Origin: Bacillaceae bacterium
GTDB lineage: Bacteria > Bacillota > Bacilli > Bacillales_A > Planococcaceae
Reading direction: 5' to 3'
DNA: 54,716 bases
NCBI GenBank assembly: GCA_030149685.1
Contig: JASLGI010000225.1
Coordinates: forward strand, 1 to 54,716
Both the position numbers and the translations under genes were made by a program. Within the stretch, counting starts at the first letter, position 1; the number at the start of each line of letters is the position of its first letter. Of this stretch, positions 35,649 to 43,450 are shown piece after piece. Below the pieces are notes generated by a model. The model saw only the letters and a program-made list of their open reading frames with translations, had not been told where the DNA came from and made no database searches.

Positions 35649-35734
35649 ACAGGACCTGACAAGGATGTCTCACTCTGTGGACTGATAGAAGCAGAGTACG
35701 TAAAAGAATAAACAATATAGAGGAGAATGACATT
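35649..35734 (+). promoter_or_regulatory. Structured 86-base gap ahead of flgE
   Basis: In an operon where most gaps are under 20 bases this one is long. Two successive small hairpins are possible: AGACA (35647-35651) / TGTCT (35666-35670), and ACTCTG (35672-35677) / CAGAGT (35692-35697). No T tract follows. No promoter boxes are convincing. The end carries the flgE ribosome site GAGGAG (35720-35725). Confidence 0.4.
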
Positions 35735-36628
35735 ATGTTACGATCGATGTATTCAGGGATTTCAGGTTTAAAGAATTTCCAGACAAAGTTAGACGTTATC
35801 GGAAACAACATAGCAAACGTAAACACTCACGGATTTAAAAAAGGACGAGTAATTTTCAAAGATTTATACTCGCAAACAGTTTCAGGTGCTGCTGCTCCTT
35901 CTGCTTCACGTGGGGGAGTAAACCCGAAACAAGTAGGACTCGGTGCCCAGCTTGGCGCAATTGATACGATTCATATGGGTGGTTCTACACAATATACAGG
36001 AAACACATTAGATTTAGCGGTACAAGGAGAAGGGTTCTTCATCGTTGCAGAAAGTACAGAGGCAACTGAAAAGCCAGAAGCAGGTGATGACCCAAATCCT
36101 GTCGAAGTAGAAAACCCACTGTATACACGTGCAGGGAATTTTTATATGGATGAATATGGATATATCGTTAATGCGGATGGATATTACTTAGTAGGTGCTG
36201 GAGATCCTGTTGGCGAAGATGAATTACAAGATGAGGAATTCAATGGACAAGGTTATATAAATATTCAAATTCCTTTAGATGCAGAAAGTATGTCGATTGG
36301 TGATGACGGTGCTGTTACTTATGTAAAAAATGGTCAGCTTGAAGTAGCCGGATATTTAGTGATGGCAAAGTTTAATAATCCAGGTGGTTTAGAAAAAGTA
36401 GGCTCGAACTACTTCCAAATGAGTCCAAACTCAGGAGATGCCGCTTTTGCTAGTCCTGGTAACTCGGGAATGGGTGTAACGAAATCTGGATCACTTGAAA
36501 TGTCAAATGTTGACTTAAGTGAAGAATTTACAGAGATGATCGTTGCACAACGCGGTTTCCAAGCGAATACACGCATTATTACGACGTCAGATGAAATTTT
36601 ACAAGAACTTGTGAACTTAAAGCGTTAA
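35735..36628 (+). CDS. flgE: Flagellar hook protein FlgE
   Basis: FlgE builds the flexible hook outside the cell. The 297 residues start MLRSMYSGISGLKNFQTKL, followed by the rod/hook motif NNIANVNTHGFKK (about 28-40), a TGNTLDLAVQGEGFFIV core and the C-terminal DLSEEFTEMIVAQRGFQANT and IITTSDEILQELVNLKR. It was called FlgG in older Bacillus literature. It is longer than B. subtilis FlgE (264), the extra residues being in the variable surface domain (about 105-185). Confidence 0.95.
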   Translation: MLRSMYSGISGLKNFQTKLDVIGNNIANVNTHGFKKGRVIFKDLYSQTVSGAAAPSASRGGVNPKQVGLGAQLGAIDTIHMGGSTQYTGNTLDLAVQGEGFFIVAESTEATEKPEAGDDPNPVEVENPLYTRAGNFYMDEYGYIVNADGYYLVGAGDPVGEDELQDEEFNGQGYINIQIPLDAESMSIGDDGAVTYVKNGQLEVAGYLVMAKFNNPGGLEKVGSNYFQMSPNSGDAAFASPGNSGMGVTKSGSLEMSNVDLSEEFTEMIVAQRGFQANTRIITTSDEILQELVNLKR

Positions 36629-36632
36629 GCGT

Positions 36633-36679
36633 AAAGGGGGGTCGGGCCGAAGCTCGTTAGCTCGGCCCTAATACATAAA
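36633..36679 (+). promoter_or_regulatory. Shine-Dalgarno, GC-rich hairpin, then swrD start codon
   Basis: AAAGGGGGG (36634-36640 core) is the only strong ribosome site near swrD but lies about 40 bases before its ATG. Between them is a stable hairpin: GGGCCG-A-AGCT (36644-36654), loop CGTT, AGCT-CGGCCC (36659-36668), ten pairs with one bulged A. No T tract follows, so it is not a normal terminator. Folding it out leaves about 14 bases between ribosome site and start codon. Confidence 0.65.
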
Positions 36680-36904
36680 ATGATACAACTTACAAAATTG
36701 AACGGTCAAATATTTACATTAAACGCTCTTTACATTGAACGAATTGAATCGTTTCCTGATACTACAATCACATTAACATCTGGGCGAAAGTATATTGTGT
36801 TGGATTCAGTAGAGGAAGTAAATGAACGGATTATTCAATTTTATCAATCGATTCAATTATTATCTAATCCACATTTGAGAGGTGATCAAGAAGATGAAGA
36901 ATAA
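36680..36904 (+). CDS. swrD: Flagellar motor power regulator SwrD (FlbD family)
   Basis: SwrD (formerly YlzI) is a small protein that raises flagellar motor torque and is needed for swarming in B. subtilis. The 74 residues begin MIQLTKLNGQIFTLNALYIERIES, the highly conserved family start, which fixes the ATG at 36680 even though no ribosome site lies directly upstream. TTITLTSGRKYIV follows. It overlaps fliL by 11 bases. The unusual ribosome site arrangement is listed separately. Confidence 0.93.
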   Translation: MIQLTKLNGQIFTLNALYIERIESFPDTTITLTSGRKYIVLDSVEEVNERIIQFYQSIQLLSNPHLRGDQEDEE

Positions 36905-37319
36905 AGCGCTCACGATTACGTTAGTAGCACTCGTAGCACTTGCATTAATTGGAGTCGTAGTCGTTGTACTCGTTATGCAAATGAACAAAGGTGGACAAGC
37001 AACCGAGCCAACAATCGATGAGATTTTAGAGCAATCAGTGGACGTAGAAGAAATTACGACAAATCTTGCTAGTCATGACTTTATTCGTTTAGAATTAAAA
37101 ATTCAAACAGATAATAAAAAGGCAGCAGAAGAGTTGGAAAAACGCGATTTCCAAGTACGTAATATTGTTATACAAGAATTATCAGAAATGACAGCGGAAG
37201 ATTTTGAAGGGAAAGCAGGAAAAAAAGCATTTGAGGATTCGATTCGTTCACAAATTAATCCGCTAATGCAACAAGGTGAAGTAACAGAGGTATATATTGT
37301 TTCATACGTTATTCAATAA
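36894..37319 (+). CDS. fliL: Flagellar basal body-associated protein FliL
   Basis: FliL surrounds the stator units and supports motor function. The 141-residue protein has one N-terminal membrane segment (about 5-28), then a stomatin-like extracellular domain with FIRLELKIQTDNKKAAEEL and the C-terminal VTEVYIVSYVIQ. ATG 36894 is chosen because AGAGGTG (36878-36884) lies nine bases upstream; GTG 36882 is too near that site. Length agrees with B. subtilis FliL (140). Confidence 0.95.
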   Translation: MKNKALTITLVALVALALIGVVVVVLVMQMNKGGQATEPTIDEILEQSVDVEEITTNLASHDFIRLELKIQTDNKKAAEELEKRDFQVRNIVIQELSEMTAEDFEGKAGKKAFEDSIRSQINPLMQQGEVTEVYIVSYVIQ

Positions 37320-37348
37320 AATTAGTAATTGCATGAGGAGGTGACCAT

Positions 37349-38350
37349 ATGTCCGGAGATGTACTATCCCAAAATGAAATTGATGCTCTTTTATCTGCAA
37401 TCTCTACAGGTGAGATGGATGCAGAAGAAATTAAAAAAGAAGAAGAGGGAAAACGAGTCAAAGAATATGACTTTAAGCGAGCATTACGATTTTCTAAAGA
37501 TCAAATTCGAAGTCTCACTCGTATTCATGAAAACTTCGCTCGTTTATTGACGACTTATTTCTCCGCTCAATTGAGGACATATGTTCAAATTAACGTAGCG
37601 TCTGTCGATCAAATTCCGTTTGAAGAGTTTATTCGATCGATTCCTAATATGACGCTTATTAATGTATTTGAAGTGCCTCCACTCGAAGGAAATATTTTGA
37701 TGGAAGTAAATCCAAATATCGCATATACGATGCTTGATTTACTCGTAGGAGGAGTAGGAAGCACTCCGCAAAATACGGGCGACTTAACAGAGATAGAAAC
37801 GAAGATTATGACGAACTTATTTGAGCGTTCCTTTGATAGTTTGCGTGAAGCTTGGTCAGGATTAGCAGAAATTGATCCATTTTTAGCTGAGATGGAGGTT
37901 AATCCACAATTCTTGCAAATGATTTCACCGAACGAGACGGTTGTCGTAATCTCCTTTAATATTATTATCGGCGAGTCGAGTGGAATGATTAATATTTGTA
38001 TTCCACACGTCGTCTTAGAGCCAATCGAGCCGAACTTATCGGTACGTTATTGGATGCAGACAAATAAAAAAGAACCGACACCTGAGCAAAGTGCAGAGCT
38101 TCGAAAACGTTTAAGTAAAGCGAAGCTCCCTGTGTCAGCAGAGCTCGGACGAAGTCGAATGACTGTACAAGACTTCTTATATTTACAAAAAGGAGATCTC
38201 ATAAGTCTTGATCGAGCAGTTGATGAATTATTAACTGTGAATGTAGGACCTATACCAAAATTCAAAGCACAACCTGGAAAATCAAGAAATCGAATGGCTG
38301 TGCAAATTATTGAGACAATTATAGATGGAGGGGATGAAGATGATGAGTGA
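37349..38350 (+). CDS. fliM: Flagellar motor switch protein FliM
   Basis: FliM is a C-ring protein that binds CheY-P and changes rotation. The 333 residues show the N-terminal CheY-P-binding peptide LSQNEIDALLSAI (5-17), a CheC-like middle domain (about 45-225, with GGVGSTPQNTGDLTEIE) and a C-terminal SpoA domain ending in KPGKSRNRMAVQI-like sequence. GAGGAGGTGA precedes the ATG at 37334-37343. It overlaps the fliY reading frame at the 3' end. Confidence 0.97.
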   Translation: MSGDVLSQNEIDALLSAISTGEMDAEEIKKEEEGKRVKEYDFKRALRFSKDQIRSLTRIHENFARLLTTYFSAQLRTYVQINVASVDQIPFEEFIRSIPNMTLINVFEVPPLEGNILMEVNPNIAYTMLDLLVGGVGSTPQNTGDLTEIETKIMTNLFERSFDSLREAWSGLAEIDPFLAEMEVNPQFLQMISPNETVVVISFNIIIGESSGMINICIPHVVLEPIEPNLSVRYWMQTNKKEPTPEQSAELRKRLSKAKLPVSAELGRSRMTVQDFLYLQKGDLISLDRAVDELLTVNVGPIPKFKAQPGKSRNRMAVQIIETIIDGGDEDDE

Positions 38351-39539
38351 TGATATTCTTTCACAAGAAGAGATAGAAGCGCTACTCAGTGGAGGAGTAG
38401 TAGATGATGATAAAAAAGAAGAAACCTCATCCTCTGAAGAGATTGAAACTTTAAGCGACATGGAAGCTGACACTCTCGGAGAAATAGGAAACATGTCGTT
38501 TGGAAGTGCAGCGACAGCTTTATCTTCTTTACTCGGGCAAAAAGTAGAGATTACAACACCGACTACTTCAATTGTAACGAGTGAAGAACTAAAAGAGCAA
38601 TTTGTGCAGCCGTATGTAGCTGTAAAGGTGGAATATACTGAAGGTTTAAGCGGAGCGAACTTATTAGTAATTAAACAGAGCGACGCAGCGATTATTGCTG
38701 ATTTAATGCTAGGTTCGGACGGGTTAAATCCAGATCCGGAATTAAGTGATATTCATTTAAGTGCTGTTCAAGAAGCGATGAATCAAATGATGGGTTCTGC
38801 CGCAACGTCAATGTCTACAATCTTTAACAAAAAAGTAGATATTTCACCACCAATGACAGATTTAATGAACGTTCAAGAAGAGAAAGGACTAGAATATTTA
38901 CCAGATGAGAGTCCTTTAATTAGCGTATCCTTTAATTTAAAGGTGGGAGAATTGATTGATTCAGATATTATGCAATTGTTCCCAATTGATTTCGGGAAAG
39001 ATTTAGTGGCAGATTTAGAACGAGTGATGATGGGTGGAGGGGAAGTTGCAGAAACACCTTCTGTACCTGTAGAAGAAACACCACCCGTTCAAGAACCAGC
39101 ACAAACAACAGTACAAGAAACACCGCCAGTTGAACAACAACCACAGCAATCACAACCACAGCAGCAACAGCCACAGCAAGTGACAATGCCACCACCAGAG
39201 CGACAAGCTGCGCCACAAGTGAATGTTCAACAAGCACAGTTTGAAGCATTTCAACCGCCTCAATTAGAGGAAGAAGAAGCGCACAATCTAAATTTATTGA
39301 TGGATATTCCTTTAGAAGTTACTGTAGAATTAGGTCGTACGACACGGGAAGTTCGAGAAATTTTAGAAATGTCCGGTGGTTCAATTATTGAGTTAGATAA
39401 ACTAGCTGGAGAACCTGTTGATATTTTAGTAAATAACCGCCATATTGCTAAAGGTGAAGTAGTCGTTATTGATGAGAACTTCGGTGTACGTATTACAGAT
39501 ATTTTAAGCCAAGCGGAACGAATGAATAATTTAAAATAA
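38340..39539 (+). CDS. fliY: Flagellar motor switch phosphatase FliY
   Basis: FliY is a C-ring protein of Bacillota that also dephosphorylates CheY-P. The about 399-residue protein has an N-terminal FliM-like peptide LSQEEIEALLSGG, a CheC-like phosphatase domain with two E-N motifs (LGEIGNMSFGSAATALSSLL and VQEAMNQMMGSAATSMS), a Pro/Gln linker (about 235-300) and a C-terminal FliN domain (LLMDIPLEVTVELGRT to the end). ATG 38340 is chosen by GGAGGGG (38327-38333); ATG 38343 is equally possible. The Pro/Gln linker is long, bringing total length above the B. subtilis protein (378). Confidence 0.95.
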   Translation: MMSDDILSQEEIEALLSGGVVDDDKKEETSSSEEIETLSDMEADTLGEIGNMSFGSAATALSSLLGQKVEITTPTTSIVTSEELKEQFVQPYVAVKVEYTEGLSGANLLVIKQSDAAIIADLMLGSDGLNPDPELSDIHLSAVQEAMNQMMGSAATSMSTIFNKKVDISPPMTDLMNVQEEKGLEYLPDESPLISVSFNLKVGELIDSDIMQLFPIDFGKDLVADLERVMMGGGEVAETPSVPVEETPPVQEPAQTTVQETPPVEQQPQQSQPQQQQPQQVTMPPPERQAAPQVNVQQAQFEAFQPPQLEEEEAHNLNLLMDIPLEVTVELGRTTREVREILEMSGGSIIELDKLAGEPVDILVNNRHIAKGEVVVIDENFGVRITDILSQAERMNNLK

Positions 39540-39562
39540 TAGAATTGAGAGGGAGTTAAACA

Positions 39563-39925
39563 ATGAGCAAGAAAATTTTAATTGTAGATGATGCAGCATT
39601 TATGCGTATGATGATCAAAGATATTTTAACGAAAAATGGTTATGAAGTAGTAGGAGAAGCTGAAAATGGAGCAGAAGCAGTAGAGAAGTATTTAGAGCTT
39701 CAGCCAGATTTAGTGACGATGGATATTACAATGCCAGAGATGGACGGTATTGCGGCACTTAAAGCGATCAAAGAAAAAGATAGTGATGCGACGATTATTA
39801 TGTGTTCTGCTATGGGTCAACAAGCGATGGTTATCGATGCGATTCAAGCAGGGGCGAAAGACTTTATCGTAAAACCATTCCAAGCAGATCGCGTAATTGA
39901 AGCGATTGAAAAAGCGTTAAGCTAA
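39563..39925 (+). CDS. cheY: Chemotaxis response regulator CheY
   Basis: CheY receives phosphate from CheA and binds FliM to set the direction of rotation. The 120 residues form a single receiver domain: acidic pocket Asp9-Asp10, phosphorylated Asp54 in TMDITMPEMDG, and the Lys in DFIVKPFQ. GAGAGGGAG precedes the ATG. Length equals B. subtilis CheY. It sits between fliY and fliO as in B. subtilis. Confidence 0.98.
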   Translation: MSKKILIVDDAAFMRMMIKDILTKNGYEVVGEAENGAEAVEKYLELQPDLVTMDITMPEMDGIAALKAIKEKDSDATIIMCSAMGQQAMVIDAIQAGAKDFIVKPFQADRVIEAIEKALS

Positions 39926-39928
39926 ACG

Positions 39929-40609
39929 ATGATGAACATGATGAAGCGTATAGTCGTTATCGTCTCTCTCTTCATCATATTTTTAGGCACGACTCCTTCT
40001 ATTCCATCAACAGAGTTTGTTCAGGCGCGAGAACCGTCAATTACTGATTGTTTGGAAGATGAAGGAGAGTGTCGTGAAAAGAAAGATGAAAGTAAGTCTG
40101 AAGATGTTGTTGAAGCGAAAAGTACTATAACATTTTGGACATATGTAAAGTTAATTTTAGCTTTTGTTTTTGTTATTGCTTTATTGTATGGTCTTCTACG
40201 TTTCATTAACCAACGAAATCAGCAAATGACAAAACATCGTTTAATGAAAAATTTAGGTGGTGTTCCTTTAGGCCAAAATAAATCTGTTCAATTAGTAGTC
40301 GTAGGAGAGCAATATTTATTACTTGGTGTTGGAGAAGATGTTCAACTATTAAAGGAAATCACAGATGAAGAAGAAAAAGAGCATTTGCGCTTACTCGTCG
40401 AAGAAGGTCAATTGTATCGTTCAGAACAAGTGACGCCGATTGATTACATAAAAGAGTTGTTTCAAAAGAAACATGAACAACGATCGGATGAACAGTCTGC
40501 TGAACAAGATTTTCAACAATTGTTCGAAAAAGAACTAGAACGAACGAAGCGAGAGCGACAAAAGAAGATGGATGAAATTGTAGAGAAGGAGCGAGAGAAA
40601 GATGAATGA
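39929..40609 (+). CDS. fliO: Flagellar export apparatus protein FliO (FliZ)
   Basis: FliO helps assemble the FliP ring of the flagellar export gate. The 226-residue protein has an N-terminal signal-like segment (about 6-23), a short acidic external region, one membrane segment TFWTYVKLILAFVFVIALLYGLL (cited here by position, about 69-90) and a cytoplasmic tail with MKNLGGVPLGQNKSVQLVVV, ending in a Lys/Glu coiled region. The start is uncertain: 39929 and the ATG nine bases later both lack a strong ribosome site. It overlaps fliP by eight bases. Confidence 0.9.
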   Translation: MMNMMKRIVVIVSLFIIFLGTTPSIPSTEFVQAREPSITDCLEDEGECREKKDESKSEDVVEAKSTITFWTYVKLILAFVFVIALLYGLLRFINQRNQQMTKHRLMKNLGGVPLGQNKSVQLVVVGEQYLLLGVGEDVQLLKEITDEEEKEHLRLLVEEGQLYRSEQVTPIDYIKELFQKKHEQRSDEQSAEQDFQQLFEKELERTKRERQKKMDEIVEKEREKDE

Positions 40610-41267
40610 GTTTTTGCAATCATTTGCAGGAGCTGATCCAGGAAATGTATCGACAGCGGTACGCTTATTGCTATTATTAACGGTATTATCTCTTGCTCCT
40701 GCTATTTTAATTTTGATGACTTCTTTTGCTCGAATTGTCATTGTATTATCATTCGTTCGAACAGCTTTAGCTACTCAACAAATGCCGCCGAACCAAGTGT
40801 TAATAGGTCTTGCCTTATTTTTAACTTTTTTTATTATGGCTCCGACATTTCAAGAAGTGAATAAAGAAGCGTTGACTCCTCTATTCGAAGAGGAAATCAC
40901 TTTAGATGAAGCTTATGAAAAAGCGAGTGTGCCAATGAAAGAGTTTATGGCAAATCATACACGTCAAAAAGATCTAGAGTTATTTTTAAATTACAATCAA
41001 ATGGACCGTCCAGAAACGATTGAAGAAATTCCATTGACGATGATGGTTCCAGCATTTGCATTAAGTGAGATAAAAACAGCCTTTCAGATGGGGTTTATGA
41101 TTTTTATTCCATTTTTAGTTATTGATATGATAGTAGCTAGTGTTTTAATGTCGATGGGTATGATGATGTTACCACCAGTTATGATTTCTTTACCATTTAA
41201 AATTTTATTATTTGTTTTAGTAGACGGTTGGTATTTAATTATTCAGTCGTTATTAGAAAGTTTCTAG
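40602..41267 (+). CDS. fliP: Flagellar export gate protein FliP
   Basis: FliP forms the central pentamer of the flagellar type III export gate. The 221 residues have four hydrophobic segments, the signature ILIMTSFARIVIVLSFVRTA (about 33-52), QMPPNQVLIGLALFLTFF, and GMMMLPPVMISLPFKILLF near the C-terminus. AGAAGGAGCG precedes the ATG inside fliO. The length matches B. subtilis. Confidence 0.97.
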   Translation: MNEFLQSFAGADPGNVSTAVRLLLLLTVLSLAPAILILMTSFARIVIVLSFVRTALATQQMPPNQVLIGLALFLTFFIMAPTFQEVNKEALTPLFEEEITLDEAYEKASVPMKEFMANHTRQKDLELFLNYNQMDRPETIEEIPLTMMVPAFALSEIKTAFQMGFMIFIPFLVIDMIVASVLMSMGMMMLPPVMISLPFKILLFVLVDGWYLIIQSLLESF

Positions 41268-41280
41268 GAGGGGTTTATTA

Positions 41281-41550
41281 ATGTCAGGAGATATGGTCGT
41301 TGCAATTGCAGAAAGAGCCATTAGTGTTATATTACTAGCTTCCGGCCCCCTTCTAATTATTGCATTATTAACAGGTTTATCGGTGAGTATATTTCAAGCG
41401 ACAACACAAATTCAAGAACAGACATTGGCATTTGTACCGAAAATTGTGGCTGTTTTAGTAGCAATCGTTATTTTTGGCCCATGGATGATTGCACAAGTGA
41501 CTACATTTGGTGCGGAGATTTTTGGAAATCTGTCGCGTTATGTCGGGTGA
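41281..41550 (+). CDS. fliQ: Flagellar export gate protein FliQ
   Basis: FliQ wraps the FliP/FliR gate. The 89-residue protein has two membrane hairpins and the conserved stretch SIFQATTQIQEQTLAFVPKI (about 38-57). AGGAGGGG precedes the ATG at 41267-41274. Normal length. Confidence 0.97.
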   Translation: MSGDMVVAIAERAISVILLASGPLLIIALLTGLSVSIFQATTQIQEQTLAFVPKIVAVLVAIVIFGPWMIAQVTTFGAEIFGNLSRYVG

Positions 41551-41555
41551 AATGA

Positions 41556-42350
41556 ATGGAGCAGCTACTTGAACAGTTTTATCCGTTTCTAACCGTTTTT
41601 TTACTCGTTTTTGCAAGAGTGAGTGCTTTTTTTGTAACGGTACCAATTTTTTCTTATCGTTCAATACCTATTGTGCCAAGGTTATTTATCGCCATAGGAT
41701 TAGCAGCGATTATGACTTCAGTTATCGTCGTTCCAGAAGATCCACTAGTAATCGATAGCATGTATGTATTGCTCGTTATAAAAGAAGTCATCGTCGGTTT
41801 GCTCATAGGAATGGTCGCTTTTATGATCATGTCAGCAATTCAGATTGCTGGAGGTTTTGTTGATTTCCAGATGGGATTTGCAATAGCTAACGTCATTGAC
41901 CCTCAAACAGGGGCTCAATCTCCTTTACTCGGCCAATTTTTCAATGTCTTAACGATGCTATTATTACTTGCTTTAGATGGACATCATTTAATTTTAGACG
42001 GCATTTTTTATAGTTATCAATTTTTGCCGATAGACCAATTGGCACTTCATGTAGAAGATGGGCGTATGGCTCAGTTCATTGTTCAAACATTTGCTGTAAC
42101 ATTTGCCATTGCTTTTCAAATGGCAGTTCCTGTCGTAGCGACATTGTTTCTAGTCGATTTAGCGTTAGGAATTACTGCGAGAACGGTGCCACAATTGAAT
42201 ATTTTCGTTGTCGGTTTCCCAATTAAAATCGGAGTAAGTTTTCTCGTGTTATCCGCAATGGCTGTCGTTTTATTAACACTCGTACGGAAGTTGTTTGATT
42301 TCATGGCAGTGAGTATGAGAGATTTAATGCTTATTTTAGGAGGCGGATAG
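41556..42350 (+). CDS. fliR: Flagellar export gate protein FliR
   Basis: FliR closes the FliP/Q/R export gate. The 264 residues carry about six membrane segments, with RVSAFFVTVPIFSYRSIP, the QMGFAIANVIDPQTGAQSP motif (about 102-120) and the C-terminal ARTVPQLNIFVVGFPIKIG. The ribosome site is weak (GGGTGA, ending at the fliQ stop), suggesting coupling with fliQ. Two closely spaced ATGs (41552, 41556) occur, and only 41556 is in frame. Confidence 0.96.
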   Translation: MEQLLEQFYPFLTVFLLVFARVSAFFVTVPIFSYRSIPIVPRLFIAIGLAAIMTSVIVVPEDPLVIDSMYVLLVIKEVIVGLLIGMVAFMIMSAIQIAGGFVDFQMGFAIANVIDPQTGAQSPLLGQFFNVLTMLLLLALDGHHLILDGIFYSYQFLPIDQLALHVEDGRMAQFIVQTFAVTFAIAFQMAVPVVATLFLVDLALGITARTVPQLNIFVVGFPIKIGVSFLVLSAMAVVLLTLVRKLFDFMAVSMRDLMLILGGG

Positions 42351-42352
42351 TT

Positions 42353-43435
42353 ATGCGTCTGACATTAGATCTTCAATTTTTTGCTGGTGAAAAAACAGAA
42401 AAAGCGACACCTAAAAAGAGGGAAGATTCACGAAAGAAAGGTCAAGTTTTAAAAAGTCAAGATGTTACGAGTGCGCTCGTTTTATTATCTGTCTTTCTTT
42501 TTTTATTTTTTGCAGGCGGTTTAATGAGCAATCAAATTTTTCGTTTTTTTCAACAGTCCTTTACTGAATATGTAACAATTCTTGATTACACATCAGATGA
42601 CCTTATGCTTATTTATACAGAGATGTTGTTTCAAGCGGGGATGATCGTCTTACCGATTATGTTAATTGCAGTGATTGCAGCAGTGAGTGCTAACTTATTA
42701 CAAATCGGATTTTTATTTACAACGCATCCGTTAAAATTCGACTTGAAAAAAATTGATCCAATTAAAGGGGCGAAAAGAATTTTTTCTATCCGAGCAATTG
42801 TAGAATTGTTAAAATCGATATTAAAAATCACATTTATTGGATCGGTTACCTTTTTAATTGTTTGGACGAATTTAGGAGAAGTACTCGCATTAGCGATGAA
42901 GACTCCAGCAGAAACGTTAGCATCTGTTGCTCATCTCGTTGCAATTATGGGAATTATCGCATCTTTTGTATTGTTGTTTATTTCTATTCTTGATTATTTT
43001 TATCAAAAGTACGATTATGAGAAGAATTTGCGTATGTCAAAACAAGATATTAAAGATGAGTATAAAAATATGGAAGGAGACCCATTGATCAAGTCTCGTA
43101 TCCGTCAAACTCAAAAAGAAATGGCTACGCGCCGAATGATGCAAGAAGTACCCGATGCGGATGTTGTGATTACTAACCCGACCCATTATGCGATTGCCTT
43201 AAAGTATGAAGACGAAGAAATGGCAGCACCGATTGTAGTTGCTAAAGGTGTAGACTTTGTCGCTCAAAAAATAAAGATGATCGCAAAAGAGCACGATGTC
43301 ATGCTAGTAGAAAATCGACCACTTGCTCGAGCGATGTACGATGAAGTAGAAATTAATGAAGAAGTTCCAGAACAATTTTTTAAAGCAGTAGCAGAAGTCT
43401 TAGCATACGTCTATCGAATGAAGCGTAAAATTTAG
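42353..43435 (+). CDS. flhB: Flagellar export switch protein FlhB
   Basis: FlhB controls substrate specificity of flagellar export; self-cleavage at NPTH switches from rod/hook to filament proteins. The 360 residues have an N-terminal EKTEKATPKKREDSRKKGQV motif, four membrane segments, and the intact NPTH at 275-278 followed by YAIALKY. AGGAGGCGG precedes the ATG. It is the full-length paralogue of ylqH in this window. Confidence 0.97.
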   Translation: MRLTLDLQFFAGEKTEKATPKKREDSRKKGQVLKSQDVTSALVLLSVFLFLFFAGGLMSNQIFRFFQQSFTEYVTILDYTSDDLMLIYTEMLFQAGMIVLPIMLIAVIAAVSANLLQIGFLFTTHPLKFDLKKIDPIKGAKRIFSIRAIVELLKSILKITFIGSVTFLIVWTNLGEVLALAMKTPAETLASVAHLVAIMGIIASFVLLFISILDYFYQKYDYEKNLRMSKQDIKDEYKNMEGDPLIKSRIRQTQKEMATRRMMQEVPDADVVITNPTHYAIALKYEDEEMAAPIVVAKGVDFVAQKIKMIAKEHDVMLVENRPLARAMYDEVEINEEVPEQFFKAVAEVLAYVYRMKRKI

Positions 43436-43450
43436 TAAGGAGGGGATGGC

